From: Herbidospora cretacea
GTDB lineage: Bacteria; Actinomycetota; Actinomycetes; Streptosporangiales; Streptosporangiaceae
Reading direction: 5' to 3'
Assembly: GCF_001570605.1 (NCBI RefSeq)
Contig: NZ_BBXG01000004.1
Span: forward strand, 372,001 to 436,000
DNA length: 64,000 bases
Positions 31,975 through 40,707 of the stretch are shown here, in pieces. Below the pieces are notes generated by a model, which did not search any database, was not told the DNA's origin, and was given only the letters and a program-made list of their open reading frames with translations. How positions within the stretch are numbered: position 1 is the stretch's first letter; each line of letters begins with the position of its first letter. Both the position numbers and the translations under genes were made by a program.

Positions 31975-33600
31975 GTGGATGTGAACCGGATCGCCGAGCT
32001 GCTCGCCGACTACCGGATCCCCGGCGCCGCCATCGGCGTCCTCCGCGACGGGGAGATCACCGACCTCGCCGTCGGCGTCACAGACGTCACCACGGGCGAG
32101 CCCGTCGAGACCGGCACCGTCTTCCAGTGCGGCTCGGTGTCCAAGACCTGGACCGCCCTCACCTTCATGCGGTTCGTCGACGAGGGGAAAATCGCGCTCG
32201 ACGAACCGGTGCGGACCTACCTCCCCGGCTTCCGGGTCGCCGACCCCGAGGTCAGCGCCAGGGTCACCCCGCGCCACCTCCTCAACCACACGAGTGGCAT
32301 CGAGGAGGACTTCGGCGATCCCGGCGAGGGCGACGACGTCTACGAACGCATGGTCGCCAACATCGCCGATGCCCGTCAGGTCCACCCGCTGGGCCACACC
32401 CACGGCTACAGCGCGGCCCTGGGCTACGCGATCCTCGCCCGCGTCATGGAGGTCGTCGACGGCAGGCGCTGGGACGACGTCATCGACGACCGCCTGTTCC
32501 GCCCCCTGGGGCTGACCTCGACGAGCAGCCGCCGCGAACACGTCGCCCCCGGCCGGGCCGCGACCGGCCACCTGGTCCGATCCCTCGAAGAGGGCCCGAT
32601 CGTCTCACCGCTGGGCCGCCTGCCCCGCTCCTTCGGCCCGGCCGGCAACGTCAACACCACGGCCCGCGACCTGCTCACGATGGCGTCCGTCTTCCTCAAC
32701 GAGGGAGTCGCGCCGAACGGGACCAGGATCGTGTCCCCCGGCGCCATCCGCGAGATGACGGGGTCGCGGGTCCCGGTCCCCGACCCGTACACGTTCGGGC
32801 CGGAATGGGCGCTCGGCCTCATCGTCTGCGACTGGCACGGCCAGACCGTCTACGCCCACGACGGCAGCGCCATCAGCCAGAGCGCCCGCCTGCGCATCCT
32901 GCCGGAGCCGGGCCTGGCCGTCGCGATGCTGGCCAACGCCGGTCCGCGCGACGCCTTCTACCGTGCGGTGTTCAACGAGATCCTCACCGACCTCGGCGCC
33001 GTCACCGTCCCCGACCTGCCGCGACCCGATCCGGCCCTGGAACTTGACCTCTCCCGCTACGAGGGCGTCTACGCACGCCCCGGCACCCGCTACGACGTGA
33101 CCGCCGAAGACGGCCGGCTCCACCTGAGACTCACCCTGAACCCCATGGAGGCGCGGCTCCTCGGCAGGCCGGACCACCTTGACCACACCCTGCTCCCCAT
33201 CAGCGACACCCATTTCCTGATGCCGTCGGGCGACCCCCTCGAAGACCCGCAGACCCTCGCGATCTACGACGTCGAGAACGGCTCGTCCCGGTACCTGCAC
33301 ATCAACTGCCGGGTCAACCCCCGGACCGAAGAGAAGGACACCCGGATGCACGTCATGGCCGTCTCCGCCGTCTCCGAGACCGACGGTTTCTGGAACGCCC
33401 TGAAGCAGGCCCACGGCCGCCTCCCCGGCGGGGCCCGGTGGACGTTCGCGGTGGCCAGCGCCGACGGCACCCGGGCGGTGAACGTCATCGTCCACGACTC
33501 GGTCGACGGCGTCCGGGACTTCTTCGAAGGCCACGCCGGCCCCTACGCCACGACGGAGTACTTCGAGGCCGACGCCGCCAACGCGGTCGGCCTGCCCTAG
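31975..33600 (+). CDS. Class C beta-lactamase-like serine hydrolase with extra C-terminal domain
   Basis: 541 residues, no signal peptide. The penicillin-binding fold (about 5-340) has SVSK (S54, K57), the GYSAALGY segment for the YxN position and AHDGSA for the HxG motif. A middle beta-domain (about 355-440, LSRYEGVYARPG) is common in esterase-type members. The last 84 residues (from MHVMAVSAV) look like an independent small alpha/beta protein, possibly of the dimeric-barrel type, fused in frame; an internal GAGAAGG before ATG 33346 could also start it alone. Family roles include esterases and D-aminopeptidases. The stop overlaps that of the convergent gene. Confidence 0.8.
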   Translation: MDVNRIAELLADYRIPGAAIGVLRDGEITDLAVGVTDVTTGEPVETGTVFQCGSVSKTWTALTFMRFVDEGKIALDEPVRTYLPGFRVADPEVSARVTPRHLLNHTSGIEEDFGDPGEGDDVYERMVANIADARQVHPLGHTHGYSAALGYAILARVMEVVDGRRWDDVIDDRLFRPLGLTSTSSRREHVAPGRAATGHLVRSLEEGPIVSPLGRLPRSFGPAGNVNTTARDLLTMASVFLNEGVAPNGTRIVSPGAIREMTGSRVPVPDPYTFGPEWALGLIVCDWHGQTVYAHDGSAISQSARLRILPEPGLAVAMLANAGPRDAFYRAVFNEILTDLGAVTVPDLPRPDPALELDLSRYEGVYARPGTRYDVTAEDGRLHLRLTLNPMEARLLGRPDHLDHTLLPISDTHFLMPSGDPLEDPQTLAIYDVENGSSRYLHINCRVNPRTEEKDTRMHVMAVSAVSETDGFWNALKQAHGRLPGGARWTFAVASADGTRAVNVIVHDSVDGVRDFFEGHAGPYATTEYFEADAANAVGLP

Positions 33601-34541
33601 ACCGGGAAGCGCCCCCGCCGCCACCGCCAGTGGCGGCCCGCCTTGAGGTGGTCGACGAGCGCCCGCTGGAGCACGGTGTCGCGCGGCAGCCGGTCGAGCG
33701 GCGTGGTCAGGGTGCGGAACACGAACCGCAGCACCTCGACGTCGGCGTCGATCCCTTCGGGCTCCTCGTAGGGTTCCAGCTCGAACCGCCGCTGGAAGCG
33801 GGCGATGTTGGAGTCCTCGGGCAGGTAGTCCAGCAGTTGCGGGTCGAGCAGCCACGAGCCGCAGCCGAACGCGGTGTGGTCCTCGCCGGGGAAGTGGCGC
33901 GGGAAGAACGCGCGGGCCCGGTCGAGCGAGGCGTCGATCGCCTCCGGGGTGAGCGGCCCCGACTCGGGGATGTGCAGGTCGAGGGTGGTCCCGCCGCGGT
34001 GGAACTGGAGCCGCCCCAGTTCGTAGACGGCCCCGCGCACGTGCAGCGTCAGCCAGCTCTGCATCACCGGCCAGCCCTCGCGGTTCATCCGCCGGTCGAC
34101 CGCGAGGTTGCGGCCCAGGTCGGCGAGGGTCGCCCACGACACGGCGTCGGGCACGCCGTGGTCGCGGTGGTAGCCCCGGACGACGTCGATCAGGGCGAGG
34201 TAGCCGTAGACGTACAGGTGCCGGAAGGCGGGCCCCCGCTCGCGCGGCAGCTCCGGACCGGGCACCAGCCAGCCGCCGCCCCCGAGATCGGCCCGGACGA
34301 GGGCGGTCGAGCGGTCGAGCAGCCAGCGCAGCTCCGGCGTCCACAGCGGAGAACCCGGATCGGGCCAGCCCTCCATGATCTCGGCGGCGTCGTCGGGCCG
34401 CACGGCGAGCCGTTCGAGGAGCGCGGGCGCGTCGGCCCGGTCGGGCGGCGGCGCGGAGGGCAGGTCACCGGCGAGCCGGTGGACACGGTCGACGTCTTCG
34501 ACGGAAACCCCGAGCAGGGCGGCGGTGGCGGCCAGATCCAC
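33597..34541 (-). CDS. Acyltransferase-domain protein (NAT_N plus GNAT-like C domain)
   Basis: 314 residues. The N-terminal third looks like the NAT_N helical domain, and the C-terminal part has the GNAT_C hallmarks LDLHIPESGPLTP, FFPRHFPGE, SWLLDPQLLDYLPEDSNI and FQRRFELEP. These proteins are annotated as acyltransferases from fold similarity; the substrate is not known. Intact length. It is separated by 10 bp from the tetR gene on the same strand and may be co-transcribed with it. Confidence 0.7.
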   Translation of the reverse strand: MDLAATAALLGVSVEDVDRVHRLAGDLPSAPPPDRADAPALLERLAVRPDDAAEIMEGWPDPGSPLWTPELRWLLDRSTALVRADLGGGGWLVPGPELPRERGPAFRHLYVYGYLALIDVVRGYHRDHGVPDAVSWATLADLGRNLAVDRRMNREGWPVMQSWLTLHVRGAVYELGRLQFHRGGTTLDLHIPESGPLTPEAIDASLDRARAFFPRHFPGEDHTAFGCGSWLLDPQLLDYLPEDSNIARFQRRFELEPYEEPEGIDADVEVLRFVFRTLTTPLDRLPRDTVLQRALVDHLKAGRHWRWRRGRFPV

Positions 34542-34551
34542 GCCGCCGATC

Positions 34552-35115
34552 CTAGCGGTCGAGTGTGCCGAGAAAGCTCTCGGCCGCCGCCTGAACCCGC
34601 TCCCGATCGCCGGTGGCGAGCAGGTCGAGCAGGAGGCCGCGAAGGGTCGCTATCACCAGGGTGGCGGTGCGCGCCGCCGTGTCCGGATCGGCGTCCGGCC
34701 CCTGCGCGTCGACCAGCGCGCGCATCCAGTCGGCCACGACGTGGTCCAGGAACGCCGTGAACTGCGACGGCGCCTGGAGGGCGCGGCCGTAGACGGCGAA
34801 GAACAGCCGGAACTCCGCTTCCCGCTCCGGGCCGGACGTGCGAATCCAGACCGTCCGGGCCGCCGCCGCAAGGCCGGGGCGCTCGCCCGACGGGTCGCTG
34901 GTCGCCGCGAAGAGGCGTTCGCGCAGCCGCCCGAGGATGGCCTCCAGCATCTGCTCCTTGGCGCCGAAGTGGTGGACCAGCGTGGTGGTCGAGACCCCGA
35001 GGGCGGCGGCGACCGGCCGCCACGACAGGTCGGAGAAGCCGTGTTCGACCGTGTAGTCGACCACCGCGTCGAGCAGGTCGGCCCGCCGCCGGTGGTCGAT
35101 GGGCCGTCCCGCCAT
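34552..35115 (-). CDS. TetR-family repressor
   Basis: 187 residues: an N-terminal TetR helix-turn-helix (about 10-55, WRPVAAALGVSTTTLVHHFGAKEQML) and a C-terminal helical ligand domain. The ATG at 35115 follows AAAGGAGG and is preferred over in-frame ATGs that lie in the operator region. Divergent from the SDR gene with two tandem dyads in between, so it very likely represses both directions. The inducer is unknown. Confidence 0.87.
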   Translation of the reverse strand: MAGRPIDHRRRADLLDAVVDYTVEHGFSDLSWRPVAAALGVSTTTLVHHFGAKEQMLEAILGRLRERLFAATSDPSGERPGLAAAARTVWIRTSGPEREAEFRLFFAVYGRALQAPSQFTAFLDHVVADWMRALVDAQGPDADPDTAARTATLVIATLRGLLLDLLATGDRERVQAAAESFLGTLDR

Positions 35116-35130
35116 CGCCGCCTCCTTTGA

Positions 35131-35158
35131 CATTTCCTGTACGACTGTACTAGAAATC
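35131..35158. promoter_or_regulatory. TetR operator 1
   Basis: A 28-bp dyad with outer arms CATTTC and GAAAT and inner TGTAC/GTAC. It abuts operator 2 and lies 16 bp upstream of the tetR start. Confidence 0.6.
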
Positions 35159-35185
35159 ATTTCTATCACGATCGTACAAGAAATG
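35158..35185. promoter_or_regulatory. TetR operator 2
   Basis: A second 28-bp dyad with outer arms CATTTCT and AGAAATG around CACGATCGTAC. Same arms as operator 1 and in register, so two dimers could bind side by side. It ends 16 bp before the SDR gene start. Confidence 0.6.
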
Positions 35186-35201
35186 GCTTCTGGAGGTTCT
35201 C

Positions 35202-36134
35202 ATGCGTGTCCTCGTCACCGGAGCGTCCGGCTGGGTCGGTCGCGGGCTCGTCCCCGATCTGATCGCGGCCGGTCACCAGGTCGTCGGGCTCGCCCGTTCC
35301 GACGCGGCGGCCGCGGCCCTGCGGCGCGCGGGGGCCGAGGCCCTGCCCGGATCGCTCGACGATCTCGGTGTGCTGCATGAGGCCGCCGCCTCGTCCGATG
35401 GGGTCGTGCACCTCGCGTTCAAGCACGACATCGCCTTCTCCGGCGACTACGCCGGGGCGACCCTGGCCGACCGGGCCGCGATCGAGGCCCTCGGCGAGGC
35501 GCTGGCCGGGACCGGCAGGCCGCTCGTCATCGCCTCCGGCATCCTCGGCGTGCTCGGGCTCCCGCCCGGGGCGACCGCCACCGAGCGCGACGGACTGGCC
35601 GGCCCGGGGGAGCGCGACGTCCCGCTCGCCGGTGGGCGGGGGCGGCTGGACAACGCCCGTCACACGCTCGCACTCGCCGGCCGGGGGGTCCGATCCTCCG
35701 TCGTGCGGCTGCCGCCCGCCACCCACGGCGCAGGCGACAACGGGTTCGTCCCGGCCGCGATCGGCTTCGCCCGCCGCAAGGGCGCGGCGGCCTACGTGGG
35801 CGACGGCGCCAACCGCTGGCCGGCGGTCCACCGCGACGACGCCGCGCGGGTGTTCCGCCTCGCGCTGGAGTCGGCCCCGGCCGGATCGGTGCTGCACGCG
35901 GTCGGCGAGGAGGGCGTGCCGATCCGCGAGGTCGCCGAGACCTTCGCCGCGCACCTCGGCGTCCCCGCCGTGTCCGTCACCGCCGAGCGGGCGGGGGAGT
36001 ACGTCGGCTTCCTCGGCGGCTTCTGGGGGATCGACGGCCCCGCCGCCGCCGGGATCACCCGTGACCTGCTCCGCTGGCGTCCCGTCCACCCCGGCCTGGT
36101 GGCCGACCTCAAAGAGGGTCACTACTTCGCCTGA
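35202..36134 (+). CDS. NAD-dependent epimerase/dehydratase-like SDR
   Basis: 310 residues of the extended/atypical SDR type. Rossmann motif VLVTGASGWVGRGLV; VVHLAF and a substrate-side segment ending LRWRPVHPGL(V)ADL typical of the nucleoside-diphosphate-sugar epimerase family. The usual YxxxK is not evident (residues in that region read GGRGRLDNAR), so the catalytic detail is uncertain. CTGGAGG ribosome site. It is the likely target of the divergent TetR protein; in similar pairs the SDR removes the inducer. Confidence 0.8.
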   Translation: MRVLVTGASGWVGRGLVPDLIAAGHQVVGLARSDAAAAALRRAGAEALPGSLDDLGVLHEAAASSDGVVHLAFKHDIAFSGDYAGATLADRAAIEALGEALAGTGRPLVIASGILGVLGLPPGATATERDGLAGPGERDVPLAGGRGRLDNARHTLALAGRGVRSSVVRLPPATHGAGDNGFVPAAIGFARRKGAAAYVGDGANRWPAVHRDDAARVFRLALESAPAGSVLHAVGEEGVPIREVAETFAAHLGVPAVSVTAERAGEYVGFLGGFWGIDGPAAAGITRDLLRWRPVHPGLVADLKEGHYFA

Positions 36135-36222
36135 CACGCCGCGGCAAGGCTCAGTTCGTCGGCGATCGCCGCTTAACCTGCAGAAACAGGATCGTGGAGA
36201 TCATCGAGCAATGGAGCCTGAC

Positions 36223-37239
36223 ATGTCCAACCACTTCACCGGTCTCAGCCTCGGGCCGCCGCTCGGCGACCAGCGCCTCGACCTGTGCGACCTCTACGCC
36301 TTCACCGCCCCGGGCGACCCGGACAGGACCGTCATCATCCTCAACGCCAACCCCAACGCGGACGCCCTGCACCCCGACGCCGTCTACCGGCTGAACATCG
36401 ACAACGACGGCGACTACCTGACCGACATCGCCTTCAGCTGGGTGTTCTCGCCCCCGGCGGCCGACGGCTCGCAGACCTACGACGTGTTCATGGCCACCGG
36501 CGAGGAGTCCCGCAGCCCCGAGGCGACCGGCACGAAGATCGTCTCGGCCGCCGACGTCTCCTTCGGCCCGACGGCCAACGTCGTCACCAGCGGCGACTAC
36601 CTGGTCGCCGCCGGCAGCCGCAGCGACGCGTTCTTCTTCGACTTCGACGGCATCAAGAACCTGTTCGACACCAGCGGCAACCGCAACTTCACCGCGCCGC
36701 ACCTGGGCGGGAAGTCGCCGTGGACCGGCGTCGACTCCAACACCACGGCCAACGTCTTCTCCATGGCCGTCGAGCTGCCGACCGCCGAACTCGGGCCCGA
36801 CCCCGTGCTGCACATCTGGGGCCGGTGCAGCGTCCGGCGCGACGGCGAGCTCGTCCACGCCGACCGGGCCGGGCACCCGTCGACCAGCAGCTTCTTCAAC
36901 ACCGACGACACCAAGGAGGAGTACAACGCCAGTGAGCCGGCCAACGACCGCGAGCGGTGGACCGACCAGTTCGTCCACCTGCTCGGGCACACCGGCGGCT
37001 ACTCGCCCGAGGAGGCGGCCGCCGCGCTCGACGACGAGGGCATGCTGCCCGACGTGCTGACCTTCGACCCGTCGAGGCCCGCCGCCTATCCCAACGGCCG
37101 GACCTTCACCGAGGACGTCATCGACATCCGCGTCGCCTTCCTCACGAGGAACGAGGCGCCGCCGACCGGTCTGTCACCGCACACCGACACCCTCGACCGG
37201 TTCCCGTACCTCGGCGACCCGCACCCCGCCCAGGGCTGA
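36223..37239 (+). CDS. DUF4331 family protein
   Basis: 338 residues, acidic, no obvious signal peptide. It begins SNHFTGLSLGPPLGDQRLDLCDLYAF, characteristic of DUF4331, and has repeated Asn/Asp-rich turns such as NIDNDGDYLTDIAF, which look like calcium-type loops. The family is widespread and of unknown function. ATG 36223 has GGAG 6 nt upstream; ATG 36211 (four residues longer) is an alternative. The gap of 88 bp from the SDR gene shows no terminator. Confidence 0.8.
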   Translation: MSNHFTGLSLGPPLGDQRLDLCDLYAFTAPGDPDRTVIILNANPNADALHPDAVYRLNIDNDGDYLTDIAFSWVFSPPAADGSQTYDVFMATGEESRSPEATGTKIVSAADVSFGPTANVVTSGDYLVAAGSRSDAFFFDFDGIKNLFDTSGNRNFTAPHLGGKSPWTGVDSNTTANVFSMAVELPTAELGPDPVLHIWGRCSVRRDGELVHADRAGHPSTSSFFNTDDTKEEYNASEPANDRERWTDQFVHLLGHTGGYSPEEAAAALDDEGMLPDVLTFDPSRPAAYPNGRTFTEDVIDIRVAFLTRNEAPPTGLSPHTDTLDRFPYLGDPHPAQG

Positions 37240-37242
37240 GCG

Positions 37243-37983
37243 TCACTCCCGGCGGCCGAGGACGCAGAACTCGTTGCCCGCCGGGTCGGCCATGACCGTC
37301 CAGGGCACGTCGCCCTGGCCGACGTCGGCGAACGTCGCGCCGAGCGACTGGAGGCGGGCGATCTGCGCCGCCTTGGCGTCGACGGGGTTGGGCAGCAGGT
37401 CGATGTGGACGCGGTGCCACACCTCCGCCCCGTCGGGCACGCGGTGGAACTCCAGATAGGGGCCGACGCCCTCGGGGGCGCGCAGCCGCGCGAGATCGCC
37501 GGTCAGCTCGTGGACGGTCCAGCCGATCGCCTCGCCCCAGAACCGGACCATCGCCCGGGGGTCGGCGCAGTCGACGACCACCGCGGCGATCGGCCCGGTG
37601 TCCCGGTAGATCTCGCGGGGCTCCAGCACCCGGAAGAGGTTGCCCTCGGGGTCGGTCAGCAGCGCCCACGGCACGTCGCCCTGCCCGAGGTCGGCGGGTT
37701 TCGCGCCGAGGTCCGCCAGGCGGGCGAGCAGCTCGGCCTGGTGGGCCTCGGAGGTGGTGGCGAGATCGAGGTGGGTGCGGTAGCGCACCGTCTCGGGGTC
37801 GGGCACGGCGACGAAGTCGATGCAGACCGCGGTGGGGTCGGGCCAGTGGAACCCGATGGGCTCGACGTTGGTCACACTGGGCTCTTCGCTCTCGACGCCC
37901 CAGCCGAGCGCCTCCGCCCAGAAGCGGCCGAGCGCGGCGTCGTCCCGCGCCTTGAAATTCACCTGTACCAACCGCAACGCCAT
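37243..37983 (-). CDS. Two-domain VOC (glyoxalase-like) protein
   Basis: 246 residues with two vicinal-oxygen-chelate repeats of about 115 residues; each ends in a similar LGAxxxDxGQGDVPW...DPxGNxFxVL segment, so the halves come from an internal duplication (Glyoxalase_6 type). Such proteins bind divalent metals or sequester drugs; function unassigned. ATG 37983 is preferred to an upstream start that adds eight residues. Its stop is 3 bp from the DUF4331 stop. Confidence 0.8.
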   Translation of the reverse strand: MALRLVQVNFKARDDAALGRFWAEALGWGVESEEPSVTNVEPIGFHWPDPTAVCIDFVAVPDPETVRYRTHLDLATTSEAHQAELLARLADLGAKPADLGQGDVPWALLTDPEGNLFRVLEPREIYRDTGPIAAVVVDCADPRAMVRFWGEAIGWTVHELTGDLARLRAPEGVGPYLEFHRVPDGAEVWHRVHIDLLPNPVDAKAAQIARLQSLGATFADVGQGDVPWTVMADPAGNEFCVLGRRE

Positions 37984-38052
37984 GCCACCAACCTTAAGCC
38001 GAAGCACCCCTCCGGACGCCAGGACGGCCCGGCGCCCGGAGGGGCCCAGCGA

Positions 38053-40665
38053 TCACGTACGGGGCGTGCCGCCCCAGCCGACGATCAGGGCGTCGGCGTC
38101 GCGCAGCAGCGTGGTCCGGACGATCTCGTCGGCCTCGACGCGATGGTCCTTCACCCCGCTCTTGAACTTCTCGATCACCTTGATGATCTTCTTGGCGTCC
38201 TTCTCCTCGGCGATGGCCGCGACGACGCGGTCGAGCTCCTTGTGGAGCCGGACGGCGCTGCTCGCGTTCGTCTTGTCCTCGGCCGCGAACCGGTCGATGA
38301 GCGCGGAGACGTCCTCCACCGAGGTGGTGACGGTGAAGCGGACGGTCCTCACGGTCCGGTTGCCGGCGTTGTCGTCGGCGGTGACCGTGAGGACGTGCTC
38401 GCCCAGGGCCAGTTCGTAGAGGGCGTGCGCGGTGCCGGAGACGACCGGCTCCCCGTCGAGCGTCGCGGTGACCGTCTTCACGCCGGACTCGGCGTCGTCG
38501 GCCGTCCAGCCCAGGGTCAGGTCGCCGCTGTCGCCGTACTCGCCGCCGTCCTCGGCGCCCGAGACCTCGACGGCGGGACCGGTCTCGTCCGGCGCCTGGC
38601 TCTCGAAGGCCCAGGAGTCGATCTCGAACAGGTCCGTGCCCGCCGGGCCGCTGTAGGTGAAGTAGACGTCGTGGACGCCGGTCACGCCGTCGAGTTCGGC
38701 GGTGAGCTCCGTCCAGGCGTTGAGCGGGGCCTCGACGGGGATCGTGGCCACCACGGGCGCGGTGCGGCTGCCGAGGCGGACCTCGATCTTCGAGCCGGCC
38801 GCGAGCGGGCGGACCTTCGCGGTGACGGCGGTGGCACCCTCGTCACCGAAGCCGACCGACGCGAGCGAGGTCCAGTCGCCGTTGTCGACGTCGTGCAGCA
38901 CCAGGTTCGGGGCCTGCGCGCCGAACTCGGCGGACGCGCCGTCGATCTTCTTCGTGGCGATGCCCTGCTGCCAGGCGATCGTCTCGGCCTCGATCACCCG
39001 GTAGGGCGCCAGGTCGCGGATCTTCGCCACGCCGTCGTAGGTGCCGAGGACCTCCTTGATGGTGCCGTCGGCGTTGAACTCCAGCTTGGCGATGTGCGGG
39101 CTGCGGAAGCCCTGGGTCGCGCCGCCGGTGATGCGGCGGTTGAGCGTCTGGGCGTGGTAGGTGAAGTAGTACTCGCCGCCGAGCTCGAACACCGACTGGT
39201 GGTTGTTGCCGCCCGCGCCGAAGAAGTTGCCGGGGTTGCGGAAGATGACGCCCTTGTACTTGTCGGCGGTCCAGGGCCCCATCGGGTGGTCGGCGACCAT
39301 GTAGGCGATCGCCCCGGTCGGGGGACCGGCGGGGTCGATCGGGCCGCCGAAGCCGAAGTTCGAGGAGTACGAGTAGTAGTACTTGCCCGCGCGCTTGAAG
39401 ACGTGGCCCGCCTCGAACATGAGCGGCCCGTCGATGACCTCGGCCGAGCCGACGGTGGTCGTCATGTTCTCGCCGAGCCTGATGACCCGGGTGGACTTGG
39501 GGTGGTTGGTGTTCTCGTAGCTGTCGGAGTTGTCGTCGCCGCCACCGCCGAAGTACAGGTAGCCCTGGCCGTCGTCGTCGATGAACACGCCCGGGTCGAA
39601 GAGCCAGTTCACGCCGTTGGACGCGCCCGGCGTCGCGCCGGTGATCAGCAGGCTGCCGCGCTCGTCGCGCCACGGGCCGAGCGGAGAGTCGCCGACGATG
39701 ACGCCGGTGGCGGCGCCGTTGTTGGCGAAGTACAGGAAGAACTTCTCCACGCCGTCGACGATCTTGCTCTCCATCGCCGGGGCCCAGGAGTTGCCGGCGT
39801 AGCGGGCGATCCCGTTCGGCCCGGCGACCGGGATCTCGCCGTGGTCGACCCAGTTGACCAGGTCGTCGGAGGAGATGACGGTGATGGTGTTGATGCCGCC
39901 GTAGGTGTTGGTGGGGGAGATCCCGTTCGGGCCCGGGTTGTAGACCTGGGTGTCGTTGGTCATGTAGAGGTACACCCGGCCGTCGTGGACGAAGGCGTTG
40001 CCGTCGGCCCCGAACTTGTGCGAGATGAGCGGGTTGCCCTCACCGGGGTTCTTGCCGAGCGCCTCGATCGTGGTCGACGGCGTGAACTCCGAGAGCTTCA
40101 CGTCGTCGACCTTGAAGTCCATGAGGTGCGTGTCGGGCGCGGAGGAGGGCGTCTGCGTCCACGGGGTCTCGACGAAGATCCGCGCGGTCGCCACGCTCTG
40201 CGCGGCGGGGATGGTGAACGTGCCCTGGATCAGGCCCCACTGCCCCCGCGGGGTCGTCACGGTGCCGAGGTTGGTGTACGTCCCCCCGCCGTAGTGCATG
40301 GTGATGAAGAACTGCTTGGTCGCCGGGCTCGCCGGGTTCTCGTACTTCACCCGCGCCGTGACCGAGTAGGTCTTCCCCGCCTGCACCTTGCCGGAGAGGT
40401 CCTGCATCGGGCCCGAGCCGGTGGTGGCCCGCTGGGTCACCACGACGGCGCCCGAACCCGAGTAGGCGTCCGTCGTCGGGGCCAGCGTGGCCGTGTCGGT
40501 GGCGTTCCCGTTGTTGGGGAACCAGCCGGTGAGGCCGTTCTCGAAGCCCCCGTTCACGATGAGCTCCGGGCCCGCCGCCTGGACGGGCGCCGCCACGAGG
40601 GTCGACAACCCGCCCACCATCGCGGCGGCGGTCACGATCGCGGCGAAGCGCGAGCGTAATTTCAC
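38053..40665 (-). CDS. Secreted multi-domain GH43 enzyme (arabinofuranosidase/xylosidase type)
   Basis: 870 residues: signal peptide (1-31), CBM4/9-type sandwich (about 33-165, LIVNGGFENGLTGW), GH43 five-blade propeller (about 180-490) with base D in FGADGNAFVHDG, D in WLFDPGVFIDDDG and acid E in MFEAGHVFKRAGKYYYSYS, a CBM6-like domain (about 505-630, RVIEAETI), an Ig-like domain (about 640-760) and a FIMAH-like C-terminal helical module (about 765-845). GH43 with CBM6 suggests removal of arabinose from arabinoxylan or arabinan. The GTG start has AGAGGAG upstream, and codon 3 is TTA (40659-40657). It lies 42 bp behind the other GH43 gene in one operon. Confidence 0.87.
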   Translation of the reverse strand: MKLRSRFAAIVTAAAMVGGLSTLVAAPVQAAGPELIVNGGFENGLTGWFPNNGNATDTATLAPTTDAYSGSGAVVVTQRATTGSGPMQDLSGKVQAGKTYSVTARVKYENPASPATKQFFITMHYGGGTYTNLGTVTTPRGQWGLIQGTFTIPAAQSVATARIFVETPWTQTPSSAPDTHLMDFKVDDVKLSEFTPSTTIEALGKNPGEGNPLISHKFGADGNAFVHDGRVYLYMTNDTQVYNPGPNGISPTNTYGGINTITVISSDDLVNWVDHGEIPVAGPNGIARYAGNSWAPAMESKIVDGVEKFFLYFANNGAATGVIVGDSPLGPWRDERGSLLITGATPGASNGVNWLFDPGVFIDDDGQGYLYFGGGGDDNSDSYENTNHPKSTRVIRLGENMTTTVGSAEVIDGPLMFEAGHVFKRAGKYYYSYSSNFGFGGPIDPAGPPTGAIAYMVADHPMGPWTADKYKGVIFRNPGNFFGAGGNNHQSVFELGGEYYFTYHAQTLNRRITGGATQGFRSPHIAKLEFNADGTIKEVLGTYDGVAKIRDLAPYRVIEAETIAWQQGIATKKIDGASAEFGAQAPNLVLHDVDNGDWTSLASVGFGDEGATAVTAKVRPLAAGSKIEVRLGSRTAPVVATIPVEAPLNAWTELTAELDGVTGVHDVYFTYSGPAGTDLFEIDSWAFESQAPDETGPAVEVSGAEDGGEYGDSGDLTLGWTADDAESGVKTVTATLDGEPVVSGTAHALYELALGEHVLTVTADDNAGNRTVRTVRFTVTTSVEDVSALIDRFAAEDKTNASSAVRLHKELDRVVAAIAEEKDAKKIIKVIEKFKSGVKDHRVEADEIVRTTLLRDADALIVGWGGTPRT

Positions 40666-40707
40666 GAGATGTTCTCCTCTTTCTTCGATCTTCTGCTGAA
40701 CCGGTGG

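Noticed and set aside
31804-32571. Extended frame upstream of the GbsR/MarR gene
   Set aside because: It would cross the AT-rich control region and lie antisense to the serine hydrolase; the start at 31803 gives an intact IS30-like helix-turn-helix.
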